Source: JAOPZW01 sp034664395 (GTDB taxonomy: Bacteria; Actinomycetota; Thermoleophilia; Solirubrobacterales; Solirubrobacteraceae). Taken from it: 5,659 bases of DNA. How positions within the stretch are numbered: the stretch's first letter is position 1; every line of letters begins with the position of its first letter. The translations under genes were made by a program, and so were the position numbers. The stretch spans positions 1 to 5,659 of the forward strand of contig JAXDHQ010000258.1 of the NCBI GenBank assembly GCA_034664395.1, written 5' to 3'. Under the pieces are notes generated by a model. The model saw only the letters and a program-made list of their open reading frames with translations, was not told where the DNA came from and searched no databases. Shown piece after piece: positions 1-5,069 of the stretch.

Positions 1-525
1 GCCTGGCTCTCGCTGCGCCCCTGGGTGCTGCGGCGCGCCGGCGCCATCGGGGGCGGCGCGCGCCCCGGCGCGGGGATCGCCCTGCTGCTGACGTGGTGCG
101 CGCTGGCCGGGGTGCTGTGGCTGGGCAACCCCTACGCCGCGGCGCTGCTCGTGCCCGGCGCCCACGTGCTGCTGGCCGTGGTCGCCCCCGGCGTGCGGCT
201 GCGCCGCCCGCTCGCGCTGGCGCTGGTCGCGCTCGCGGCGCTGCCGTTCGTGCTCGTCGACCTGTCGATCGCGTCCCAGCTCGGCCTGGGGCCGGTCGAG
301 TTCGCGTGGATGTGCGCCCTGCTCGTGGCCGGCGGCGTGGTCGGCCCGTTCGGCTGGGCGCTCTGGAGCCTCGTCGTCGCGTGCCTGGTCGCCGCCGCCG
401 TGCTGGCGCTGCGGCCCAAGCCGCCGGCCGCGTCCCCCGCCGAGCCGCGCGTGACCGTGCGCGGGCCGCTGAGCTACGCCGGGCCAGGCTCGCTCGGCGG
501 CACGGAATCGGCCCTGCGGCGATGA
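1..525 (+). CDS. C-terminal part of a polytopic membrane protein (5' end outside window)
   Basis: The reading frame is open from base 1 to the TGA at 523-525, giving 174 residues with no start, so the gene begins upstream. An internal GTG at 25 is not a convincing start because coding character continues before it. Hydrophobic stretches near residues 26-41, 46-62, 70-88 and 102-137 (the last long enough for two passes) predict four or five membrane helices joined by short basic loops such as VRLRRP. A Pro/Ala-rich linker (138-147) leads to a soluble tail that reads GPLSYAGPGSLGGTESAL and looks like a conserved motif rather than random sequence. I cannot name the protein from this part. From memory, some actinobacterial M28-family peptidases carry a similar multi-helix C-terminal region, but no catalytic motif is visible here, so that is only a guess. 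The next plus-strand gene lies 164 bp away and has its own apparent promoter. Confidence 0.8.
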   Translation, partial: AWLSLRPWVLRRAGAIGGGARPGAGIALLLTWCALAGVLWLGNPYAAALLVPGAHVLLAVVAPGVRLRRPLALALVALAALPFVLVDLSIASQLGLGPVEFAWMCALLVAGGVVGPFGWALWSLVVACLVAAAVLALRPKPPAASPAEPRVTVRGPLSYAGPGSLGGTESALRR

Positions 526-570
526 GGCGGCGGCCCGTCATCCGCCGTTCTGCGCCGCTCGTCGCATCGT

Positions 571-589
571 GGTGCCCGCGCGGCGCACC
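571..589 (+). terminator. Possible hairpin terminator after the membrane-protein gene
   Basis: The sequence GGTGCCCGCGCGGCGCACC can fold into a 5-bp GGTGC/GCACC stem, extended by CC/GG across a one-base bulge, with a GCGC loop. It lies 45 nt after the stop codon of the membrane-protein gene and just before the promoter region of the next gene, where a terminator would be expected. There is no U-tract after it, so it would be of the tail-less type. Short GC stems are common by chance in DNA this GC-rich, so support is weak. Confidence 0.25.
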
Positions 590-591
590 CC

Positions 592-642
592 TATCGGACA
601 GTCGGCCAGGTTTCTCAAGCACCGCACGCGCGCTGCCCGATA
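592..642. repeat. Inverted repeat TATCGG...CCGATA
   Basis: TATCGG at 592-597 is the exact inverse of CCGATA at 637-642. Extending outward and inward, ctatcggaca (591-600) matches the reverse complement of tgcccgatac (634-643) at 8 of 10 positions. The arms are 39 nt apart, too far for a terminator stem. The right arm is the putative sigma-28 -10 core on the plus strand. The left arm is the same core on the minus strand, with TGAG 16 nt upstream of its CCGATAG in place of the family -35 TAAA. It could be a second, opposed promoter, an operator for a dimeric regulator, or coincidence. Confidence 0.4.
615..642 (+). promoter_or_regulatory. Flagellar sigma-28 (FliA/WhiG-type) promoter candidate for the flgM-like gene
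   Basis: TCAAG at 615-619 and CCGATA at 637-642 (in context gCCCGATAc) resemble the sigma-28 promoter pattern, TAAA or TCAAG followed about 15-16 nt later by GCCGATA. The -10 core is an exact match. The spacing here is 17 nt after TCAAG, about two longer than the usual 15, which is the main weakness. Transcription would begin near 649, giving a leader of about 40 nt before the GTG at 690. The downstream gene encodes an apparent anti-sigma-28 factor, which makes a sigma-28 promoter here plausible: FlgM genes are often transcribed by the sigma factor they inhibit. Confidence 0.5.
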
Positions 643-670
643 CGGGGTACAGAAACGGGCGTCCCGGGGG

Positions 671-680
671 TCGGCGCCGA
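671..680. repeat. 10-bp perfect palindrome next to the flgM ribosome binding site
   Basis: TCGGCGCCGA reads the same on both strands and ends at the first bases of the GAAAGGA ribosome-binding sequence, nine bases before the GTG start. In mRNA, a palindrome without a loop would form only a weak hairpin, so an operator half-site pair or chance are equally likely in GC-rich DNA. Confidence 0.3.
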
Positions 681-685
681 AAGGA
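679..685 (+). promoter_or_regulatory. Ribosome binding site fixing the flgM start
   Basis: GAAAGGA at 679-685 is a purine-rich Shine-Dalgarno-like sequence 4 nt before the GTG at 690. It favours that GTG over the in-frame GTG at 702 and ATG at 714, which have no comparable upstream site. The A-rich run stands out in an otherwise G/C-dominated region. Confidence 0.6.
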
Positions 686-689
686 AACC

Positions 690-893
690 GTGACCGAACG
701 TGTGGCCAACACCATGAAGCTCGACACCCTCAAGGAGCGGATCGCCCGCGCCGACTACGCCGTCGACACCGACGCCGTGGCCGAGGCGCTGATCCGCCGC
801 GTGACCTCCGACCGCGTGATCGTCCCGCTGCCGCCCCTCACCCGACGCGGTGCTCGTACCCGCGCGGCTCGCGCCGCGCGCCGGCCGAGCTGA
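690..893 (+). CDS. flgM: FlgM-like anti-sigma-28 factor (short form)
   Basis: This 67-residue protein starts at GTG 690 behind GAAAGGA and ends at TGA 891-893. FlgM binds the flagellar sigma factor (FliA, sigma-28) and keeps late flagellar genes off until the hook-basal body is finished. The recognisable part is residues 8-38, TMKLDTLKERIARADYAVDT followed by DAVAEALIRRV. It matches the C-terminal FlgM pattern: a helix with K-x-x-x-L-K-x-x-I, a turn of the form G/A-x-Y-x-V-D, then x-x-V-A-x-x-L/I. Family members are usually about 90-100 residues with a disordered N-terminal half; here almost all of that half is missing, while the sigma-binding helices remain. Residues 50-67 (Arg/Ala-rich) are encoded opposite the end of thiL and are probably not functionally constrained. 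A sigma-28-like promoter lies upstream. No other flagellar gene is in the window. Alternative: an uncharacterised small protein with a chance FlgM-like helix pair. Confidence 0.72.
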   Translation: MTERVANTMKLDTLKERIARADYAVDTDAVAEALIRRVTSDRVIVPLPPLTRRGARTRAARAARRPS

Positions 894-1797
894 ACGTCAC
901 CTCGCCGCTGCCGCCGGCGACGACCGACCCGACGCGCGTCGCGCCGGGGGCCCGCGCCTCCGGGGGCAGGCACGCGCACAGCTCGAAGTCCTCGCCCCCG
1001 CCGGCGGCGGGCTCCCACGGCTCGAGGCCGAGCTGCCCCGCCACCTCGGCCACGCCGGGCGCCAGCGGCAGGGCGTCGAGGTCGATCTCGATGGCCACGC
1101 CGCTGCGGGCGGCCAGGTGGCGCGCATCGGTCGCCAGCCCGTCGGACAGGTCGATCATGGCCGTCGCGCCGAGCGCCGCCAGCGCCCGGCCCTCGGCCAG
1201 GCGCGGCTCGGGGCGCAGGTAGGCGCGGACGAGGTCCTCGCCGCCGCTGGCGCGCCCGTCGAGCACGGCCAGTCCGGCGGCGGCGCCGCCGAGCGCGCCC
1301 GTGACGACGACCGCATCGCCGGGCCGCGCCCCGTCGCGGCCGACGAGCTCCTCCTCGGCGTCGGCCCAGCCCGTCACGGTGACGGCGAGGAACAGCCCGG
1401 GCGCGCGGACGAGGTCGCCGCCGGCGATGGTCGTGCCGGTGCGCCGCGCGAGCTCCTCCATCGCGCCCACGCACTCCAGGACCGCGTCGGCGCCGAAGCC
1501 GTCGGGGACGCCCATCGCCACGTACGCCTCGCCGGCGTCGGCGCCCATGGCGGCCAGGTCCGACAGCGCCGCGGCCAGCGCGCGGTGGCCGGCGTCGGCG
1601 GGCCGGACGCCGGGGTGGTCGAGGCGGAAGTGGACGCCGTCGACCATCGCGTCCACCGACGTGACCGCGAACGGCCGTGCGCGCACCACGGCGGCGTCGT
1701 CGCCCAGCCAGCGCACGAGGCGCGGCGAGCGCGGCGTCAGCAGCTCCTCGAAGGCCGCGATGAGCGACAGCTCGCCGCTGCCGCCGGCGCCGGTCAC
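838..1797 (-). CDS. thiL: Thiamine-monophosphate kinase ThiL
   Basis: ThiL phosphorylates thiamine monophosphate with ATP to thiamine diphosphate, the last step of cofactor synthesis, in the cytoplasm. The 319-residue product has the normal family length and the family motifs in order: WLGDDAAVV (30-38), TSVDAMVDGVHF (46-57), the LSDLAAMGA nucleotide/Mg segment (78-86), GGD (126-128), VVTGALGGAAAGL (164-176), IDLSDGLATD (215-224) and GGEDFEL (267-273). The acidic metal-binding residues are all present. GTG at 1797 is chosen because it gives the usual short N-terminus before ELSLIAAFEELL. It begins one base after the infA stop (TGAGGTG) with no clear Shine-Dalgarno site, which suggests translational coupling to infA. 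The open frame continues upstream to 1869, but that part is antisense-like sequence inside infA. The last 56 bp overlap the convergent flgM-like gene. Confidence 0.96.
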   Translation of the reverse strand: MTGAGGSGELSLIAAFEELLTPRSPRLVRWLGDDAAVVRARPFAVTSVDAMVDGVHFRLDHPGVRPADAGHRALAAALSDLAAMGADAGEAYVAMGVPDGFGADAVLECVGAMEELARRTGTTIAGGDLVRAPGLFLAVTVTGWADAEEELVGRDGARPGDAVVVTGALGGAAAGLAVLDGRASGGEDLVRAYLRPEPRLAEGRALAALGATAMIDLSDGLATDARHLAARSGVAIEIDLDALPLAPGVAEVAGQLGLEPWEPAAGGGEDFELCACLPPEARAPGATRVGSVVAGGSGEVTFSSAGARREPRGYEHRVG

Positions 1798-1798
1798 C

Positions 1799-2017
1799 TC
1801 AGCGGTGCCGGTAGACGATCCGCGCGCGGTCGAGGTCGTAGGGCGACAGCTCGACCCGGACGCGGTCACCCGGGAGGATGCGGATGCGGAAGCGCCGCAT
1901 CTTGCCGGCGACGTGGCCGAGCACGACGTGCTCGTTGTCCAGCTTCACGCGGAACATCGCGTTGGGCAGGGCTTCGATGACCTCGCCCTCGAACTCGACC
2001 TTCTCCTCCTTGGCCAT
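1799..2017 (-). CDS. infA: Translation initiation factor IF-1
   Basis: IF-1 is a one-domain OB-fold protein that binds the 30S A-site with IF-2 and IF-3 during initiation. The 72-residue product has the full canonical length and runs from MAKEEKVEFEGEVIEALPNA through MFRVKLDN (21-28) and GKMRRFRIRILPGDRV (38-53) to VELSPYDLDRARIVYRHR. The diagnostic ALPNAMF, GKMR, RILPGD and ELSPYDL segments are all present. The more usual HISGKM is HVAGKM here, and the segment after GKM is unusually Arg-rich (MRRFRIR). It follows the penicillin-binding protein gene by 26 bp and precedes thiL by 1 bp. In most actinobacteria infA lies in the ribosomal-protein cluster near rpmJ and rpsM, so this copy is displaced or a paralogue. 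The ATG has no Shine-Dalgarno sequence; a TACGGT hexamer 8 nt upstream suggests a leaderless transcript. Confidence 0.96.
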   Translation of the reverse strand: MAKEEKVEFEGEVIEALPNAMFRVKLDNEHVVLGHVAGKMRRFRIRILPGDRVRVELSPYDLDRARIVYRHR

Positions 2018-2025
2018 CGAGGCGG

Positions 2026-2031
2026 ACCGTA
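2026..2031 (-). promoter_or_regulatory. Candidate -10 element for a leaderless infA-thiL transcript
   Basis: On the minus strand TACGGT fits the actinobacterial -10 pattern TANNNT and lies 8 nt before the infA ATG, so transcription would start at or within a base or two of the start codon. This fits the absence of a Shine-Dalgarno site. No recognisable -35 hexamer is seen 16-18 nt further upstream, within the 3' end of the penicillin-binding protein gene. If real, it would give infA and thiL expression independent of the upstream genes. Confidence 0.35.
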
Positions 2032-2043
2032 GCACCCACGGGA

Positions 2044-4248
2044 TCAGCCGGGGCTCGGAGAAGGCGTTCCCGTCGCGGCCGCCGGCGGGGTGCCCTGACC
2101 GGGGTCCGCCGGCGCTCCGGGCGCGGGCGCCGGGGTGGTCGCCGGCGGCTGCTGCGGCGGCGTCGCGTAGGCGTCGGGCGGGAACTGCGTCCCGCCGCCC
2201 TTGCCGTTGTCCTTGCCCTGGCCGCCCTTGCCCTTGCCGTCGGTGCCGCCCGTCGACGTCCCCTGCGGGCTGGTCAGGCTCGGGTCGACGAAGTTGCCGT
2301 TGGCGAACTTGCCGAAGAACGGCTGGGGCTGGAACGGGACCGTCGGCTGGGGGAAGTCGCCGCAGTAGCTGCCGCGAGCCGACTTCATGTAATGGCCCCA
2401 GATCGTGGCCGGGATCGTGCCGCCGGCCACGCCGGGCATGGGTACGCGCGAGGTCGCGTGGCCCACCCACATCGCGGTCGAGAGGTGCGGCGTGAAGCCG
2501 ACGAACCAGGCGTCGGAGAAGTTGTCGACCGTCCCCGTCTTGCCGCCGGCCGGGCAGCCGATCACGGTGGCGTTGGGGAAGCCCGTGCCGCCGGTGATGT
2601 TCTGCTTGAGGATCTTGATCGCCTCGTAGGCGACGCCGTCGGTGAAGACCTTGAAGCGCCGCGGCTTGCCGAGGTCGTCGACGTGGTGGTCGGGGAAGGT
2701 GACCTTGGTGATGGCGATCGGCTTCATGCGCCAGCCGCCGTTGGCGATCGTCGCGTAGGCGCGCGCCATCTCCAGCGGCGAGACGCCGTCGGTGAGGCCG
2801 CCCAGGCCCTCGGCCGGGTAGCCGTGCAGCGGGCTCGTGACCCCCATGTCGCGCGCGGTCTGCGCGACCGACTGCGGGCCGAGGTCGGCGTCGAGCTGCG
2901 CGTAGACCGAGTTGTCGGACTTCAGCGTCGCGCGGACCAGGTTCATCGATCCGCCGTAGGTGTGCGAGTAGGTCTGGACCTCGTAGCTGGGCGCCGTGGG
3001 CAGCCAGCCGGGGGAGAGGCGGCGCGACACGTACGTCGTCGAGTTCGGGTCGACGCCGCGGCGCAGCGCGTCCATGAGGACCATGACCTTGAACGTCGAG
3101 CCCGCCTGGCGGTGGCCCTGCGCGGCGAGGTTGAACTTCGAGTCGCCGTAGTTGGAGGACGACGCCATCGCGCGGATGTAGCCGTTGCGCGGATCGATCG
3201 TGACGATCGCGCCGGAGCGGTCGGGCGCGCCGAGCTGGCCCTTCATCGACTTGCGCGCGAGCTCCTGCATCCGCAGGTCGATGGTCGTGTCGATCCGCAG
3301 GCCGCCGCGGCGGACGGTGTCCAGGCCGTACTTGTCGATCAGCGTCTGCTTGACGTAGTCGAAGAAGTAGCCCTCGCGTCGCTGCGTGTAGAAGCTCGAG
3401 TGGTGCACGCCCAGCGGCATCGCCATGGTGGTGTCGGCGGTGTTCTGGGAGATGTAGTGCTGGTCGGCCATCCGCTGCAGCACGTCGTTGCGGCGGGTGA
3501 GCGCGGCGCCGCGGTCGAGGAACGGGTTGTAGTCCGAGGGCGCCTGCGGCAGCCCGGCCAGGAGCGCCGCCTCGGGGAGCGTCAGCGCCGAGGCGGGCTT
3601 GTTGAAGAACACGCGCGCGGCGGCCTGGACGCCGACCGCGGTCTGGCCCCCGACCGTCCCGTAGGGCACCGAGTTGACGTACTTGTCGAGGATCCAGAGC
3701 TTCCCCTGGTGCCCGGGGTGGCGGTCCTCGAGCTCCTGCGCCAGCTTGGCCTCGCGGATCTTGCGCTTGTAGCCGGCGATGCCCGTGCGCGCCCGCTCGC
3801 CCGTGTAGAGGTTGCGGACGAGCTGCATGGTGAGCGTCGAGCCGCCCTGGATGTCCTTCTTGGACTCGACGTTCTTGAGCGCTGCGCGGACGATGCCCTC
3901 GAAGTCCACGCCGGTGTGCTGGTAGAAGCGGCGGTCCTCGACGGCGACGGTCGCCTGACGCAGGACGTCGGGGATCTCGGACTCGAGGATCGGCGTGCGC
4001 AGGACGTCGGCCTGGATGAACCCGAGCCGCGTCCCGTCGGCGGCGTAGACGCGCGAGGTGGCGCCCAGCTCGATCGGCTTGCGGGTGTCCAGCGAGGGGG
4101 CGCCGTTGGCGACGCTGATCACCCAACCGACGGCCACGATGCCCGCGATGGCGACCGCCGTGACGCCGAGCCCGAGGATCAGGAACAGGGCCCGCGACGG
4201 CCCGGTGTGGTTGCGGCGCTTGCGGCGCTGGCGCTCTCGACGGGACAT
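2044..4248 (-). CDS. Class A (bifunctional) penicillin-binding protein: GT51 transglycosylase plus transpeptidase
   Basis: This 734-residue PonA/PBP1a-type enzyme polymerises lipid II into glycan strands and cross-links their stem peptides outside the membrane. A very basic cytoplasmic head (1-19) precedes one membrane anchor (about 20-46). The GT51 domain shows EDRRFYQHTGVD (104-115, catalytic Glu104), GGSTLTMQLVRN (135-146), RKIREAKLAQELE (162-174) and ILDKYVNSVPYG (186-197; Asp188 where Glu is usual). The transpeptidase domain has STFK with nucleophile Ser383 and Lys386, SDN (444-446) and KTGT (570-573), so both activities look intact. There are only two cysteines, 565 and 629. The tail from about 660 is low complexity, first Gly/Lys-rich, then Pro/Ala/Thr-rich. 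The start is the ATG at 4248, 20 bp after the mscS stop; it gives the typical basic head plus anchor, though only a weak GAG lies upstream. It is probably co-transcribed with mscS and infA. Confidence 0.96.
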   Translation of the reverse strand: MSRRERQRRKRRNHTGPSRALFLILGLGVTAVAIAGIVAVGWVISVANGAPSLDTRKPIELGATSRVYAADGTRLGFIQADVLRTPILESEIPDVLRQATVAVEDRRFYQHTGVDFEGIVRAALKNVESKKDIQGGSTLTMQLVRNLYTGERARTGIAGYKRKIREAKLAQELEDRHPGHQGKLWILDKYVNSVPYGTVGGQTAVGVQAAARVFFNKPASALTLPEAALLAGLPQAPSDYNPFLDRGAALTRRNDVLQRMADQHYISQNTADTTMAMPLGVHHSSFYTQRREGYFFDYVKQTLIDKYGLDTVRRGGLRIDTTIDLRMQELARKSMKGQLGAPDRSGAIVTIDPRNGYIRAMASSSNYGDSKFNLAAQGHRQAGSTFKVMVLMDALRRGVDPNSTTYVSRRLSPGWLPTAPSYEVQTYSHTYGGSMNLVRATLKSDNSVYAQLDADLGPQSVAQTARDMGVTSPLHGYPAEGLGGLTDGVSPLEMARAYATIANGGWRMKPIAITKVTFPDHHVDDLGKPRRFKVFTDGVAYEAIKILKQNITGGTGFPNATVIGCPAGGKTGTVDNFSDAWFVGFTPHLSTAMWVGHATSRVPMPGVAGGTIPATIWGHYMKSARGSYCGDFPQPTVPFQPQPFFGKFANGNFVDPSLTSPQGTSTGGTDGKGKGGQGKDNGKGGGTQFPPDAYATPPQQPPATTPAPAPGAPADPGQGTPPAAATGTPSPSPG

Positions 4249-4268
4249 GGGACTCGACAGAAGGTAGA

Positions 4269-5069
4269 TCAGGGTTCGTCGCGGGACCCCCGACACCCTG
4301 CCTCGCGCAGTGCCCGCAACGTCGCGCCCCGAAGCTCGCCCTCGCGCGCCAGGCGCTCGGACGGCGGCACCGGCGGCCCCGCGATCTGGAGGCGGATGCC
4401 GGTGTCGGTCACGTCCGCGATGCGGACCGACGTGACCTCGGGGAGCGCCTCCAGGGCCGCCACGGCCGCCGCCTCGTCGACGTCGGGCGCCAGCCAGAGC
4501 GAGACCTCGAGGGCGACCGTGGGGGAGCGGATCGAGTCGTTGCGCAGCACGCCGGCGGCCAGGCGCTCGTTGGGGATGATCAGGCGCGCGTCGGAGCCGG
4601 TGCGCAGCCAGGTGTAGGTCAGCGAGACGTCCTCGACCGTGCCGGTCTCGCCCTCGAAGGTGACGAGGTCGCCGATGCGCACCGGCTGGGTGACCGCGAG
4701 GACCACGCCGGCCATCGCGTTGGCCAGCACCTGGCGCGCCGCGAAGCCGACGACGGCGGCCGCGATCGCGCTCGAGGCCAGCAGCGTGGCCGCCAGCCGG
4801 TCGAGGCTCGTGACCTGGGCGATGGCCAGCGCCAGCCCGATGAGGATGATCGACGCGTCCAGGATCCGGCGCAGGAAGCGCAGGCGGGTGTCGGTCACCG
4901 GCCCGAGGTCGCCGCCGCCGAGCGCGTCGGTCACGCGGCGCGCGCGCCCGGCCATCGCGCGGTGCACGAGGCCGACCAGGGCGAAGGCCGCGAGGAGGGT
5001 CAGCACCGCGCTGATCTCGTTGCCGTAGCGCTCGGAGAACGACTGGGCTGCCACGATGAGGCCCGTCAT
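4269..5069 (-). CDS. Small-conductance mechanosensitive channel, MscS family
   Basis: MscS-family channels are inner-membrane heptamers that open under membrane tension to release solutes after osmotic downshift. The 266-residue product is near the size of minimal MscS. Helices are predicted at about 19-35 and 69-86, followed by the small-residue-rich pore helix 92-126 (SSAIAAAVVGFAARQVLANA then MAGVVLAV). The beta domain follows: QPVRIGDLVTFEGETGTVED (128-147), then LRTGSDARLIIPNERL with the family IPN signature. The remaining 90 residues form the cytoplasmic alpha/beta domain. ATG 5069 is chosen because the open frame further upstream (to 5117) lies inside the divergent HAD gene and is Arg/Ala-rich. 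No Shine-Dalgarno site precedes it. It is the first gene of the minus-strand block and may be transcribed without a leader. Whether it is a true channel of the main type or a regulatory paralogue cannot be told from sequence. Confidence 0.92.
   Translation of the reverse strand: MTGLIVAAQSFSERYGNEISAVLTLLAAFALVGLVHRAMAGRARRVTDALGGGDLGPVTDTRLRFLRRILDASIILIGLALAIAQVTSLDRLAATLLASSAIAAAVVGFAARQVLANAMAGVVLAVTQPVRIGDLVTFEGETGTVEDVSLTYTWLRTGSDARLIIPNERLAAGVLRNDSIRSPTVALEVSLWLAPDVDEAAAVAALEALPEVTSVRIADVTDTGIRLQIAGPPVPPSERLAREGELRGATLRALREAGCRGSRDEP
5057..5061 (+). promoter_or_regulatory. Ribosome binding site of the HAD gene, inside the mscS coding region
   Basis: TGAGG lies 6 nt before the ATG at 5068 and fixes that codon over the in-frame ATG at 5056, which has no comparable site. 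It lies within the first codons of the divergent mscS gene, so the HAD leader and any promoter must be embedded in mscS coding sequence. Confidence 0.6.

Noticed and set aside
93..689. Upstream extension of the flgM frame back to 93, and the frame at 569-1222
   Set aside because: The extension overlaps the membrane-protein gene in another frame and is Arg-rich shadow sequence. GAAAGGA directly before GTG 690 marks the real start. The 569-1222 frame crosses flgM and thiL with no motif.
526..837. TPP riboswitch or other structured RNA near thiL
   Set aside because: thiL is on the minus strand with its 5' end at 1797, inside a closely packed block. No thi-box-like conserved segments were seen upstream of it or in this gap.
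1798..1869. Longer ThiL N-terminus starting at 1869
   Set aside because: The added 24 residues (MTASGSSCRPTTSTARGSST...) are off-frame infA sequence; ThiL proteins normally start shortly before the E-L-x-L-I segment.
850..2032. Plus-strand frames opposite thiL and infA, and off-frame minus-strand frames at 755-1474 and 897-1127
   Set aside because: These are low-information Arg/Ala-rich translations overlapping a well-supported ThiL; no motif or convincing ribosome binding site supports them.
1799..4126. Minus-strand frame joining infA to a long upstream protein
   Set aside because: The upstream part is an off-frame reading of the penicillin-binding protein gene; infA has its own ATG at 2017 and full canonical length.
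2392..4617. 741-codon plus-strand frame opposite the penicillin-binding protein gene
   Set aside because: It has Arg/Val/Ala/Gly-rich composition without any recognisable domain and is exactly antisense to a gene with intact catalytic motifs.
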